Below, piece after piece: positions 41,943 to 51,010 of a stretch of 64,000 nt of DNA. The notes beneath the pieces were generated by a model, which made no database searches, was not told where the DNA came from, and saw nothing but the letters and a program-made list of their open reading frames with translations. The translations under genes were made by a program, and so were the position numbers. Source of the DNA: Flavobacteriales bacterium UBA7666 (GTDB lineage: Bacteria > Bacteroidota > Bacteroidia > Flavobacteriales_D > Crocinitomicaceae); the NCBI GenBank assembly GCA_002483265.1, contig DLHO01000016.1, positions 71,674-135,673 of the forward strand. Direction: 5' to 3'. How positions within the stretch are numbered: the stretch's first letter is position 1; every line of letters starts with the position of its first letter.

Positions 41943-41972
41943 AAATCCTACCACATCGTGGTAGGATTTTTT
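41943..41972. terminator. Bidirectional terminator after tsf
   Basis: AAATCCTACCAC (41943-41954) pairs with GTGGTAGGATTT (41958-41969) over 12 bp around a 3-nt loop, followed by T residues. The preceding GGAAA also supports use on the other strand. Confidence 0.85.
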
Positions 41973-42045
41973 GTTTTATCTAGTTTCATCTCTATGTGTT
42001 TCAATAATATATACCACATAGCAATATAGACTGATTTACAATTTC

Positions 42046-42462
42046 CTATTTCTTTAAATCAAACTCATTCCCACAATCCAGACATTTGTAAACATCTTTC
42101 CGGTAAATAGGAAAAATGAACAACAGAAAAGAAGCTATAGCAGAAAGAACTGCTCCGACACTTTTCATCGATTTATGACCCGATTCAATCCGTATGGATT
42201 GGCATTTCGGACAAGCAATTATTTGTTCATCATCTGTGGTATAAGGAGTTTGTTCCAATTCAAGAAGAACATTTTTTGCATGCGGTAGATCTTCTTCGTT
42301 GATCTTTAGTTTAATTCCGCCAACCAAATTGGAATACAATGGATTTACGGAGACGATGTTTTCGTCGAATAAAAAACAGGTGATTCCCTCGCTCTCCAAT
42401 TTGATTTTTAGAATATGGGCATCAATTGAATTGTCAAATGTTTTAAAAGTTAGAAGTCCCAT
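42046..42462 (-). CDS. DUF2007 domain protein with split zinc ribbon
   Basis: A 138-residue protein. Residues 1-70 are the DUF2007 fold (putative signal-transducing domain, PII-like), with FKTFDNSIDAHILKIKLESE. Residues 80-138 hold CPKC (Cys84, Cys87) and CLDC (Cys127, Cys130), a zinc ribbon split by a hydrophobic hairpin or membrane segment (about 102-119, VGAVLSAIASFLLFIFPI). Function unknown. It is the only minus-strand gene within the translation block. Confidence 0.8.
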   Translation of the reverse strand: MGLLTFKTFDNSIDAHILKIKLESEGITCFLFDENIVSVNPLYSNLVGGIKLKINEEDLPHAKNVLLELEQTPYTTDDEQIIACPKCQSIRIESGHKSMKSVGAVLSAIASFLLFIFPIYRKDVYKCLDCGNEFDLKK

Positions 42463-42543
42463 GCAAATTGGATTTATCTTCTAAAATAGCGAATTATTCA
42501 TCCACAAATGGCTTTTCCTTTTCCGATCTTCAAAGATTCCCAC

Positions 42544-42551
42544 TATATTTG
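42544..42551 (+). promoter_or_regulatory. Bacteroidota -7 promoter box (TATATTTG) for pyrH
   Basis: Exact TAnnTTTG match 20 bp before the pyrH ATG at 42572. Confidence 0.55.
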
Positions 42552-42571
42552 CGCAACTTCTTTCAATAATT

Positions 42572-43279
42572 ATGAAATACCGTCGTATCCTGCTCAAATT
42601 AAGTGGTGAATCTCTCATGGGAGATAAACAATTTGGAATTGATAACCAGAGACTTAGTGTTTATGCGAAGCAAATCAAAGAAATCCATGATATGGGAGCT
42701 GAAGTGGCAATCGTCATAGGGGGCGGAAACATTTTTCGCGGTGTTCAGGCCGAAGAAGGTGGAATGGACCGCACGCACGGAGATTATATGGGAATGTTGG
42801 CAACCATGATCAACTCCATGGCGCTTCAGTCGGCATTGGAATCTGCTGGTCTTCAAACACGACTTCAATCTGCAATTGAAATGAAGGAAATCTCCGAACC
42901 GTATGTGAGAAGAAGAGCTGTAAGACACTTGGAAAAAGGTCGTGTAGTTATTTTTGGTGCAGGAACAGGAAACCCTTATTTTACTACTGATTCAGCAGCA
43001 TCATTAAGAGCAATTGAAATCAATGCAGATGTTATTTTGAAAGGAACACGTGTGGATGGAATCTATACTGCAGATCCAGAAAAAGATCCTACCGCTACTA
43101 AATTTGACTCCATCACTTTTGAGGATGCTTACAGCAGAGGATTGAAAGTAATGGATATGACCGCTTTCACACTTTGTATGGAAAATGATTTACCAATTAT
43201 TGTTTTCGATATGGATACCCCAGGAAATCTAAAACGATTGATGGAAGGTGAGCAAGTGGGAACAATTGTAAGAAATTAA
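42572..43279 (+). CDS. pyrH: UMP kinase
   Basis: A 235-residue amino-acid-kinase-fold enzyme that phosphorylates UMP to UDP. The ATP/UMP-binding segments are intact: RILLKLSGESLMGD, VAIVIGGGNIFRGVQA, VIFGAGTGNPYFTTDSAASL and KGTRVDGIYTADPEKDP. It has the usual length for bacterial PyrH. frr follows 36 bp later, the common pyrH-frr pair; the two are separated by a short GC palindrome. Confidence 0.97.
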   Translation: MKYRRILLKLSGESLMGDKQFGIDNQRLSVYAKQIKEIHDMGAEVAIVIGGGNIFRGVQAEEGGMDRTHGDYMGMLATMINSMALQSALESAGLQTRLQSAIEMKEISEPYVRRRAVRHLEKGRVVIFGAGTGNPYFTTDSAASLRAIEINADVILKGTRVDGIYTADPEKDPTATKFDSITFEDAYSRGLKVMDMTAFTLCMENDLPIIVFDMDTPGNLKRLMEGEQVGTIVRN

Positions 43280-43284
43280 TAGCT

Positions 43285-43300
43285 ATCCGCCACGGCGGAT
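43285..43300. repeat. GC-rich short palindrome (copy 2)
   Basis: ATCCGCC-AC-GGCGGAT is a perfect inverted repeat between pyrH and frr. A near copy lies at 41901-41916. Confidence 0.55.
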
Positions 43301-43315
43301 CAATTTAGATAAATT

Positions 43316-43879
43316 ATGACCGAAGAGTTAGAACTAATTTATGATGATTTGAAGTCATCAAATGTAAAAGCCCTTGATCACTTAGAAAATGAATTGGTCA
43401 AAGTAAGAGCGGGAAAAGCAACACCTTCTATGCTTTCAGGAGTTATGGTGGATTATTATGGTTCTCTAACTCCAATTCAGCAAGTTGGAAACGTGAATTC
43501 CATGGATGCACGTACGTTGACTGTTCAGGCATTTGAAAAATCCATGTTGAATGAGATCGCTAAAGGGATCATGAATGCAAATTTGGGATTGAATCCTCAA
43601 AATAACGGGGAGCAATTAATTATTCAAATTCCACTTTTGACAGAAGAACGCAGACGAGATTTGGTGAAGAAAGCCAAAGCTGAAGGAGAACACGCAAAAG
43701 TTGGGATCAGAAATAACCGTAAAGATGCATTGGATATGGTGAAAATGCTGAAAACAGACGGACTTTCTGAGGATATGACCAAAGATGCTGAAACTGAAAT
43801 TCAGAATGTTACCAATGTTTTCATTAAGAAAGTGGATGATTTGGTAGATGTAAAAGAAAAAGATATAATGACGATCTAA
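43316..43879 (+). CDS. frr: Ribosome recycling factor
   Basis: A 187-residue protein matching RRF over its full length: the N-terminal helix, VRAGKATPSMLSGVMVDYYG, LTPIQQVGNVNSMDARTL, and the C-terminal ERRRDLVKKAKAEGEHAKVG. It releases ribosomes from mRNA after termination together with EF-G. It follows pyrH and precedes a small lipoprotein gene by 1 bp. Confidence 0.97.
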   Translation: MTEELELIYDDLKSSNVKALDHLENELVKVRAGKATPSMLSGVMVDYYGSLTPIQQVGNVNSMDARTLTVQAFEKSMLNEIAKGIMNANLGLNPQNNGEQLIIQIPLLTEERRRDLVKKAKAEGEHAKVGIRNNRKDALDMVKMLKTDGLSEDMTKDAETEIQNVTNVFIKKVDDLVDVKEKDIMTI

Positions 43880-43880
43880 G

Positions 43881-44240
43881 ATGCGAACCATTTTATTCAT
43901 CACTTCACTTTTTTTTCTTTTTTCCTGCGCAAAACAGCGAATGATCAATCGCTTAGAAGGAAGATGGAACTATACAAAAATGCTGAAGAATAATGGTGAA
44001 TATGTGTACCATACAGAAGTCTATGAATTTACAGGGGGAGACAAGGATAATGATGCCGGTTTCCCTTTTGTTATTTATGGTCAGGATACAATTCATGGTA
44101 TTTATCGCGTGACCAAGAAAAATGTGATCAAGGTGAAGGAAGATCCCGGAGTTGAAATTGATTGGTTGATAGAAGATATGGATAAGAATTCGCTTGTTTT
44201 TCGCGTGGCGGAAGGGGTGGTTTTTTTGAATAAGGACTAA
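43881..44240 (+). CDS. Small lipoprotein, lipocalin-like
   Basis: A 119-residue protein with a lipobox (FFLFSC, Cys16). The mature part opens with 'L-E-G-R-W-N-Y-T-K-M', the pattern of small lipocalin-like envelope proteins, and continues as beta-strands (VYEFTGGDKD, GIYRVTKKNVIKVKED, SLVFRVAEGVVFL). Function unknown. The start lies 1 bp after the frr stop, so it is translated from the pyrH-frr transcript. Confidence 0.7.
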   Translation: MRTILFITSLFFLFSCAKQRMINRLEGRWNYTKMLKNNGEYVYHTEVYEFTGGDKDNDAGFPFVIYGQDTIHGIYRVTKKNVIKVKEDPGVEIDWLIEDMDKNSLVFRVAEGVVFLNKD

Positions 44241-44269
44241 TCCTGAATAGAAGATAATTCATCGAGCAA

Positions 44270-44315
44270 ATAGACACAGCTTGTCCCGCCAATACGGGAT
44301 GTCTATCCGTTTTTT
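44270..44315 (+). terminator. Two-tier hairpin terminator after the frr unit
   Basis: ATAGACA (44270-44276) pairs with TGTCTAT (44300-44306), and inside it TCCCG (44284-44288) with CGGGA (44295-44299), followed by six T (44310-44315). Confidence 0.75.
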
Positions 44316-44321
44316 GCAGAA

Positions 44322-47300
44322 TCAGGAATTTAATAAATCAGTAGAAGAAACCTCCACCAATCCCAATCCTCCTGAATAATACAAGTACCCTTTAATAGCT
44401 GTCATTCCAATTTCCTGCAGTACGGTCATATAGCCCAATACTTGCTTTTCGTGTTTAGCACTTTTTTCTCCTGTCTTAAAATCAATGACAATTGTTTGTT
44501 GATCTGAAACGATGAGCTTGTCTGGTCTTAATCGTGTTTTAGAATCAAAGATCAAGGTGCGCTCGTTCAAGTGTTTTCCACTTTCAAATAATTCCAATAG
44601 TAAGTTGTTGGCAAAGGCTTCTTCCAGTAGACTGACCAAAATCCCTTCGAAGTCTTGTTCAATTTCTCCTTTTAGAAGACCAGTTTTCAAAGCTGAAAAA
44701 GCCGTTTCTGCGGAATGCGATTTTTCCATGATGAAATGAAACTGTTTTCCAATGCGTTGCTCAGTTGTCAATCTGTCTTCTTCTTGTTCCTTCGTAGACT
44801 GGATACTGATTTCAGGAAACCATAAAAAATTACGAATCGATTGTGGACTGTAATCTGTGGTGTTTTTTCGTGAATGATGTTTGATTTCCGGAACTTCTCC
44901 GAGTTTTAAATGAAACACACCTTCTTCTTCCGTTTCCGGAAATAAGTTCGTGAAAATGGTATTGAACTTATCATAAAAACTGTTTCTGGAACCTTTCAAA
45001 TTGATTGCATACAAGCGATCTTGCGGTCGGGTAAATGCAACATACAACAAATTAATAGCATCCATTTTTTGTGCAGCATCTTCCTTTTCTGCTTCTAGCT
45101 GAATGGCCGGAATAGCAGTTTCAAACTTGCTCATCTTCGTTTCAACAATGTGGTCGTTGATTTCCATTAAATAAGAATCGTTGTTATTTCCCTCGTTGAA
45201 GAAATTAAAAGAAGGAATAATCACAACGGGAAACTCCAGACCTTTTGACTTATGAGCAGTCATAATTTGGATGGCTTGCTCATTTTCGGAAAGCTGAACA
45301 CTAAACTTACTTTTGTTTTTCTCGTAATAATTGAGGAATTCCATCAGATCGGGGCCATTCGACATATCAAACTGATAAGCCAGATCCAACAACTGTTGCA
45401 AATACGTGTTTTCAATTGAATCTAATTCAACAAGCATTAAAAAATCGACCAGCAAGGAATAGATATTCTGAAAACTTGCATCTAAAAAGTCAGCGTTTAA
45501 TCTACTGCTATCAAAGAAAAGCTGTTCTGAAAAATAAAATTTGGAATCGGTATCGACCCGGAAACATGCTCCATAAGTTTCAAAAGCATCTTTCTTTTCT
45601 AAGATTTCAAAATAGAAATAGGCAAACTGCATGGCTCGCTGAAAATCAAAACGATTGACTTTCCACTTGCAGTAACAAATCGTCAATTGAACGAATTGAT
45701 CACTATTCACCAATAGGGAGTCCGAAGAAACAATTTGATATCCTCTCGATTTCAAGAAATTTGCATACTGATTACAATCGCGTTTCTTTCTTCCAAGAAC
45801 ACAGATTTCGTGTGGTTTATAACCGTCTGCAATGCATTGCTGCACCCATTTAAGTAGTTGGCTATTGGTGAATTTGGCCGAATCAAGATCCTTTTGCGGA
45901 TTCATCAGGATTTCTACATAACCACCTTTTTTGCCTTTAGGATTTTGCTTCAGGTGTTTATAGAATTCTTGTCCGTTTTCCGGCATGTAGGACATTAGCT
46001 CTTCAAAGAAACGATTATTGAAGGTTACAATTTCTTCTGCCGATCGCCAATTGTCTTCCAAGCCTTCAACTGTTCCCATTTTTTGAAAAAACAAGGAACG
46101 CAGTTCAATGGAAGGTTCTTTTTCCGGATTGTAGATGGCAGGAAGTGCAATGAACTGCTCAGCTACTCCATTTTTAAAACGGTAAATGGATTGTTTGGGA
46201 TCGCCTACAATAAAATTGAAGTAATTGCTTCCCAAAGAATTATGAATCAAGGGAACAATATTGAGCCATTGCAGACGGGAAGTATCCTGAAATTCATCCA
46301 GAAAGAAGTGGTTGAATCGGGATCCCAGTCGCTCATAAATAAATGGAGCATCTTCATTTTGAACCAATTCGGCAACCAGTTTATTGAATTCGCTTACCCG
46401 AATAATGGATTCTTTGTTTCTGATCTCGTCCATACTAAGTGCTAATTCTTTCAAAATAGCGAGTAAATGGAATTGTTGGATCTTAAAGTCCAGTTCAATC
46501 CAATGCGGACTTTTTTCTGCAATGAACTGAAGAAATTCCAGATAAACGGGCGAGAATTGTGTTTCTTTTCCTTCTTCGATGGTTTTTAATATGTTCGTCT
46601 GGTTTGCTTCTGTTCGTTTGCTTTCCTTCAGGAAAAAGATCAAGTCCGAATTGAGCTGCAGATTAAAAACAATAGGTTTGAAAGTGGTGCTTTTTCCGGC
46701 AAAAGCGTTTGCATCCACTCCCGAATCTAAAAATAAGCGGTTCAAAGAATTCAATCGGATTGTTAACTCCTCTTTTTCAGCTTTGAATTGCAATTTCCAC
46801 AGATCCAGTTGCTCTTTTTTGAAATCTGTTTTTGCAAGTGTTTTGATGATTTGAAAATAACCTTCATTGGTCAGAGCTTTCGCTTTCGACAACAATATTT
46901 TCTTCAGATTCCAATCATTTTCTTCCTCCAGATTCGATTTCGCGAAATTCAAAGCAAGCTGATATAACTTCGTTTGGTTCTTTGCATCGATATTGCTTAG
47001 TAGCTCATCAATGGCTTTTTCAAGAATTAAGGTGTCATCCAGAGAAATTTCGAAACTCTCAGGCAGGTCCAAATCTCTTGCAAACGAACGAATCAATCGG
47101 AGATTAAATTTGTCAATGGTCATTACATTGAAATCTTCGTATTGATGCAAAATCTTTCGAAGTACTAATCGTGCTCTTGAACGAATTGATTCAGGGGTTG
47201 TTCCAACGAAACCGGCAATTTCTTCCAAATAAGCAAGTGTATCTTCTTTTCCGTGGGCAAGCTTGTTTAAATCACTCATGATCCGTGATTTCATTTCAAT

Positions 47301-47465
47301 ACTTGCTTTGTTGGTGAAAGTCATCGCCATGATTTGACTGATCTCGGCTTTGTCCTCATTTTCAGAGAGAAGCAAGCGCAGATAATTGCGCACCAAATTG
47401 TACGTTTTACCACTTCCGGCAGAAGCGTTTACAATCAGAAAAGGTTTGCTTACATCCGAATTCAT
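44322..47465 (-). CDS. UvrD-family helicase-nuclease (AddA/RecB-like)
   Basis: A 1047-residue DNA repair enzyme. SF1 helicase motifs are present: Walker A ASAGSGKTYNL near residue 15, MAMTFTNKASIEMKSRI (Ia), DEFQDTSRLQW (II, about residue 390), VGDPKQSIYRFKNG (III), TAHKSKGLEFPVVIIP (V) and VAFTRPQDRLY (VI). The C-terminus has a PD-(D/E)XK nuclease core, LRPDKLIVSD then IVIDFKTGEKSAKHEKQ (about residue 992). It should resect double-strand breaks as AddA with an AddB partner, which is not in this window. The ATG at 47465 is used; the upstream alternative is TTG. Confidence 0.9.
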   Translation of the reverse strand: MNSDVSKPFLIVNASAGSGKTYNLVRNYLRLLLSENEDKAEISQIMAMTFTNKASIEMKSRIMSDLNKLAHGKEDTLAYLEEIAGFVGTTPESIRSRARLVLRKILHQYEDFNVMTIDKFNLRLIRSFARDLDLPESFEISLDDTLILEKAIDELLSNIDAKNQTKLYQLALNFAKSNLEEENDWNLKKILLSKAKALTNEGYFQIIKTLAKTDFKKEQLDLWKLQFKAEKEELTIRLNSLNRLFLDSGVDANAFAGKSTTFKPIVFNLQLNSDLIFFLKESKRTEANQTNILKTIEEGKETQFSPVYLEFLQFIAEKSPHWIELDFKIQQFHLLAILKELALSMDEIRNKESIIRVSEFNKLVAELVQNEDAPFIYERLGSRFNHFFLDEFQDTSRLQWLNIVPLIHNSLGSNYFNFIVGDPKQSIYRFKNGVAEQFIALPAIYNPEKEPSIELRSLFFQKMGTVEGLEDNWRSAEEIVTFNNRFFEELMSYMPENGQEFYKHLKQNPKGKKGGYVEILMNPQKDLDSAKFTNSQLLKWVQQCIADGYKPHEICVLGRKKRDCNQYANFLKSRGYQIVSSDSLLVNSDQFVQLTICYCKWKVNRFDFQRAMQFAYFYFEILEKKDAFETYGACFRVDTDSKFYFSEQLFFDSSRLNADFLDASFQNIYSLLVDFLMLVELDSIENTYLQQLLDLAYQFDMSNGPDLMEFLNYYEKNKSKFSVQLSENEQAIQIMTAHKSKGLEFPVVIIPSFNFFNEGNNNDSYLMEINDHIVETKMSKFETAIPAIQLEAEKEDAAQKMDAINLLYVAFTRPQDRLYAINLKGSRNSFYDKFNTIFTNLFPETEEEGVFHLKLGEVPEIKHHSRKNTTDYSPQSIRNFLWFPEISIQSTKEQEEDRLTTEQRIGKQFHFIMEKSHSAETAFSALKTGLLKGEIEQDFEGILVSLLEEAFANNLLLELFESGKHLNERTLIFDSKTRLRPDKLIVSDQQTIVIDFKTGEKSAKHEKQVLGYMTVLQEIGMTAIKGYLYYSGGLGLVEVSSTDLLNS

Positions 47466-47548
47466 ACAGATCAATCAATAATCCCTCGAAATTACCTAAA
47501 ATCCTTTGGACACTTCTTCTATTTTTAGGAATTCTCTGGGCATTGTTT

Positions 47549-47556
47549 TAAATTTG
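47549..47556 (+). promoter_or_regulatory. Bacteroidota -7 promoter box (TAAATTTG)
   Basis: Exact TAnnTTTG match 13 bp before the start of the MbnP-like gene. Confidence 0.5.
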
Positions 47557-47569
47557 GTAAAACAACTAA

Positions 47570-48328
47570 ATGAAACATTTTCCAATTCTTGCGTTGCTTA
47601 TTGTTGTAGCCTTATTTTCCTGCAATAAAAATGATCCGAAATCAGGTCATGATGATATGATTGAACCTCCTCATAGCAGTAGATTGGATATGCAACCTGT
47701 TTTTGGATCAACAAATTTGAAATTGGATTCTACATATATTTTAAGCAACGGTTTTGAAATCAAGTTCATTGAACTAAAGGCTTACTTCACAGATATTCAA
47801 TCCGGAGGGACTTTTTTGAAAGATGTCGCATTATTTAATTTCAGAGAAACAGGAACGCTTGTCTATCAATATGGTCAACTCTCTTCAAATCCTTCTCTTC
47901 AATTCGGAATTGGCGTTCCACCTTCAATCAATCACAATGATCCCAGTGTTTTTCCTGCTTCAAATCCCTTGAATATCGCTATTGCGAATGACATGCATTG
48001 GGATTGGAATCCGGGTTATATCTTTTTTAAGGTCGAGGCCAAAGTGGACACGATTGTGGACGGAATTACAAATTGTGACCACAATTTAATATATCATGTT
48101 GGAACGGATTCATATTATTCAACCAAAACAATTTCAAATCTAAACTGGGTTTCATCGAATGCTGTATTTTATAGAGCTTGGTTAAAGATGGATTTGAAAA
48201 ATTTCTTTGAAAATCCCGGAAATTCAATTGATGTAAAAACAGAATTTACTACTCACAGCATGGCTTCTCAAAGTGTTTTAACCGAAAAAGCGCGGCAAAA
48301 TTTCGCTGCATCTATTAGCGCGCTATGA
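47570..48328 (+). CDS. MbnP-family exported lipoprotein
   Basis: A 252-residue lipoprotein (lipobox ALFSC, Cys18). It matches the MbnP family, known from methanobactin operons and related copper proteins, through DMQPVFGSTNLKLDSTY, FKFIELKAYF-like strands (EIKFIELKAYFTDIQ) and the conserved aromatic block NDMHWDWNPGYIFFKVE with Trp144 and Trp146. In characterised relatives a Trp is oxidised to kynurenine by the partner di-haem enzyme MbnH and the product binds copper. The next gene here is such a partner and overlaps by 4 bp (ATGA), so the pair is translationally coupled. Copper binding here is inference. Confidence 0.82.
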   Translation: MKHFPILALLIVVALFSCNKNDPKSGHDDMIEPPHSSRLDMQPVFGSTNLKLDSTYILSNGFEIKFIELKAYFTDIQSGGTFLKDVALFNFRETGTLVYQYGQLSSNPSLQFGIGVPPSINHNDPSVFPASNPLNIAIANDMHWDWNPGYIFFKVEAKVDTIVDGITNCDHNLIYHVGTDSYYSTKTISNLNWVSSNAVFYRAWLKMDLKNFFENPGNSIDVKTEFTTHSMASQSVLTEKARQNFAASISAL

Positions 48329-49404
48329 ATAAATTCTTCTTTGGAATATTGCTTTTGCTGGGACTCTTTTTAGCGTGTACGAAGGAAAAGGTTGGTTACG
48401 ATCCAACTCCGTATACTCTTAAAATTCCGAGCCATTTTCCCCAGATGAATGTTCCGTCAGATAATCCAATGACGGAAGAAGGAGTTTTGTTGGGAAGAAT
48501 GCTCTTTTATGAAACGAAATTATCATTAAATCAAAGTATTTCCTGTGGATCTTGCCACGCACCGGATGCTTCATTTTCAGATGTGAATCAATTTTCTCAG
48601 GGAGTGAACGGAACTTTGGGAGTAAGAAATGCAATGGCATTGGTAAACTTGGGGTGGCAAACCAGTTTCTTCTGGGACGGAAGAGCACACACGTTGGAAG
48701 AGCAAATTTTAGAGCCTGTTCCAAATCCAATTGAAATGCATTTGCAATGGAAAGATGCCATTGCACGTTTAAAATCGGATGGAGTTTACCGGAACCAGTT
48801 TTTCAAAGCATTTGGAATAGTTGATTTCAATGAAACACATGTGGCGAAAGCACTTGCACAGTTTTTGCGGACAATGATCTCTGGAGAATCCAAATACGAT
48901 GTGATGTATAAGTTTGCAAATAATATTCCCTTATCTTCTTCCGAATTGGCGATCAAAAATTCCGTTACATCGGAGGAATGGGCCGGATTTGATTTATTTA
49001 AAAGTCTCAACGGTGCAGATTGTTTTCATTGTCATAACGGAACTTTGATGCAGGTTCAAAAATTTTCAAATAATGGATTGGATGCAATCTTCTCAGATCT
49101 GGGAAGAGGAGCAATTACCAATAATGCAAACGACAATGGAAAGTTTAAAGTTCCAACACTCCGAAACATTGCACTTTCGGCGCCTTATATGCATGATGGA
49201 AGATTTGCAACATTGGATGACGTGATTGAACATTATTCGACTGGAATTCAACATTCTGCAACAATCGATCCTTTGATCGAATTTGCAAGTCAAGGTGGGG
49301 TTCAATTGGATCCAAATCAGCGTAATCAGCTGAAAGCCTTTTTATTAACGTTAACAGATCATAATTTTGTAACTAATCCGGACTTTAAACCGTTAAACCC
49401 TTAA
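48325..49404 (+). CDS. Di-haem cytochrome c peroxidase/MauG family (MbnH-like)
   Basis: A 359-residue lipoprotein (lipobox LFLAC, Cys18) with two c-type haem sites: CGSCH at residues 74-78 and CFHCH at 233-237. The fold signature is seen in LGRMLFYETKLSLNQSISC, NAMALVNLGWQTSFFWDGRA and FKVPTLRNIALSAPYMHDGR. MauG/MbnH enzymes use hydrogen peroxide to oxidise Trp or Tyr side chains on a protein partner, unlike true peroxidases. Coupling to the MbnP-like gene favours an MbnH role. Whether the Tyr/His ligand pattern is that of MbnH cannot be told by eye. Confidence 0.88.
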   Translation: MNKFFFGILLLLGLFLACTKEKVGYDPTPYTLKIPSHFPQMNVPSDNPMTEEGVLLGRMLFYETKLSLNQSISCGSCHAPDASFSDVNQFSQGVNGTLGVRNAMALVNLGWQTSFFWDGRAHTLEEQILEPVPNPIEMHLQWKDAIARLKSDGVYRNQFFKAFGIVDFNETHVAKALAQFLRTMISGESKYDVMYKFANNIPLSSSELAIKNSVTSEEWAGFDLFKSLNGADCFHCHNGTLMQVQKFSNNGLDAIFSDLGRGAITNNANDNGKFKVPTLRNIALSAPYMHDGRFATLDDVIEHYSTGIQHSATIDPLIEFASQGGVQLDPNQRNQLKAFLLTLTDHNFVTNPDFKPLNP

Positions 49405-49425
49405 CGAAGTAAGTCTAATTGTTAG

Positions 49426-49433
49426 TACATTTG
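49426..49433 (+). promoter_or_regulatory. Bacteroidota -7 promoter box (TACATTTG)
   Basis: Exact TAnnTTTG match 10 bp before the ATG at 49444. Confidence 0.5.
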
Positions 49434-49443
49434 TACAAGTGAT

Positions 49444-50877
49444 ATGGAAGAAATGGTAGACGAAAGAAGATTAACCACCGAGGAGAAAGCCTTGAAAATT
49501 AATCTAACAAGTGACATTTATGGTTGTTTTGCCGAAATTGGTGCAGGACAGGAAGTTGCAGCTAACTTTTTTAAGGCTGGAGGTAGTTCCGGAACCATTG
49601 CTTATACGCAATCCGCATATGATATGAAAGTATCAGATGCGATGTATGGCGCTGCTTCAAGATATGTTTGTGAGGAGCGTTTAATTACAATGCTTCGAAC
49701 AGAATACGAAACCTTGTGTGATCGTCTTCCTAAAAAACAGGAAGTAGCACGTTTCTTTGCATTTTGTAATACCGTTGAATCTTTAAATTATCACAAGACA
49801 AACCAAGGTCAAGGTTGGGTTGGATTGCGTTTTCAACTAAAACAAGGAGGCGAATTCAATGATATTATTTTGCACGTAAAAATGCACGATAATTCCCATA
49901 AGGCGCAACAAGAAGCTCTAGGGATTTTGGGTGTAAACCTGATCCATGCAGCTTATTTTTCAACAGACGATTTAGAAGAATTCTTAACCAACCTGGTACA
50001 TCGTATTCCAAGAGATCGTGTAGAAGTAGATATGTTACGTGTTTCCGGTCCGGACTTAGGTTTGGTTGATAACCGGATTATCGCATTGAATTTGGTTAAG
50101 AGAGGAATGACAGACGCAACTATGTTTGATTTGTGTGGTACCGTTCTTCAGCCTGCAGCTGCATTGTATAAAAAGAATATTTTGTTGATGCGTGGTCGAT
50201 TCAGACCCGTAACTAAAGTTCATTTGGACATGATTGCTCATGGAACAGAACAGTTCCTGAAAGAAGATGGTGTTCGCGAAGATAATTTGTCGGTGATTTT
50301 CGAATTGACCTTGAAAGATTTGACAGCAGACGGAAAAATTTCGGATAAAGACTTTATAGACCGTGCTGAATTATTAGAATCCTTAGGATATACCGTAATG
50401 ATTTCAAATTACTTGAAACATTACAAAATGCTGGATTATCTTGCAACGATTGCCCGTGGTCAAAAAATGGGAGTAATTGCTGGAATTTATAATCTACATA
50501 CCATCTTTGATGAGCGTTATTACGACAATTTACCGGGTGGTTTGTTAGAAGCATTTGGTATTGGATTCGGACACAATGTGAAAATGTATGTTTATCCTGC
50601 ACTAAATGTGGATACAGGTGAATTATATACTTTAGATCAGTTGACGATCCCAAAACATTTGCATGGTTTGGTTCAATTCCTAAAGGACAACAACAAATTG
50701 GCTGCAATTTCGAATTTTGACATGGAAGCATTGAAAATCCTTTCGGATGATGTATTGTCAAAAATCCGCGCTGGAGTTACAAGTTGGGAACAAGATGTTC
50801 CTGAAAATGTCGTAAAAGCGATTAAATACTACGAACTTTTTGGGTACGACAAAAAGAAAGATGTGGTAAGTGTATAG
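49444..50877 (+). CDS. Conserved cytosolic protein of unknown function
   Basis: A 477-residue protein with no signal peptide or membrane segment. The sequence looks like an alpha/beta enzyme: conserved-looking blocks include DIYGCFAEIGAGQEVAANFF, GWVGLRFQLKQGGEFNDIIL, VDMLRVSGPDLGLVDNRIIA, LLMRGRFRPVTKVHLDMIAH and GFGHNVKMYVYPALNVDTGE. I recognise it as a long conserved protein of Bacteroidota and relatives but not a family with a proven reaction. It has its own -7 box close to the start and no clear operon partner. Confidence 0.7.
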   Translation: MEEMVDERRLTTEEKALKINLTSDIYGCFAEIGAGQEVAANFFKAGGSSGTIAYTQSAYDMKVSDAMYGAASRYVCEERLITMLRTEYETLCDRLPKKQEVARFFAFCNTVESLNYHKTNQGQGWVGLRFQLKQGGEFNDIILHVKMHDNSHKAQQEALGILGVNLIHAAYFSTDDLEEFLTNLVHRIPRDRVEVDMLRVSGPDLGLVDNRIIALNLVKRGMTDATMFDLCGTVLQPAAALYKKNILLMRGRFRPVTKVHLDMIAHGTEQFLKEDGVREDNLSVIFELTLKDLTADGKISDKDFIDRAELLESLGYTVMISNYLKHYKMLDYLATIARGQKMGVIAGIYNLHTIFDERYYDNLPGGLLEAFGIGFGHNVKMYVYPALNVDTGELYTLDQLTIPKHLHGLVQFLKDNNKLAAISNFDMEALKILSDDVLSKIRAGVTSWEQDVPENVVKAIKYYELFGYDKKKDVVSV

Positions 50878-50937
50878 TGATTTAAAGAATCTTGATAGTT
50901 AGCAAATTAGTGAATTTTTGAATAAATATGCCTAAAA

Positions 50938-50960
50938 AGATTTGTTAGAAATCTGTTTTA
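50938..50960 (+). terminator. Possible weak terminator
   Basis: AGATTT (50938-50943) pairs with AAATCT (50949-50954) around a 5-nt loop, followed by GTTTTA. The rest of the 133-bp spacer shows nothing definite. Confidence 0.35.
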
Positions 50961-51010
50961 GTGGCAAATTATTACTTACATTGGTCAATAATGCTGCTAT
51001 TCACGTTCCC

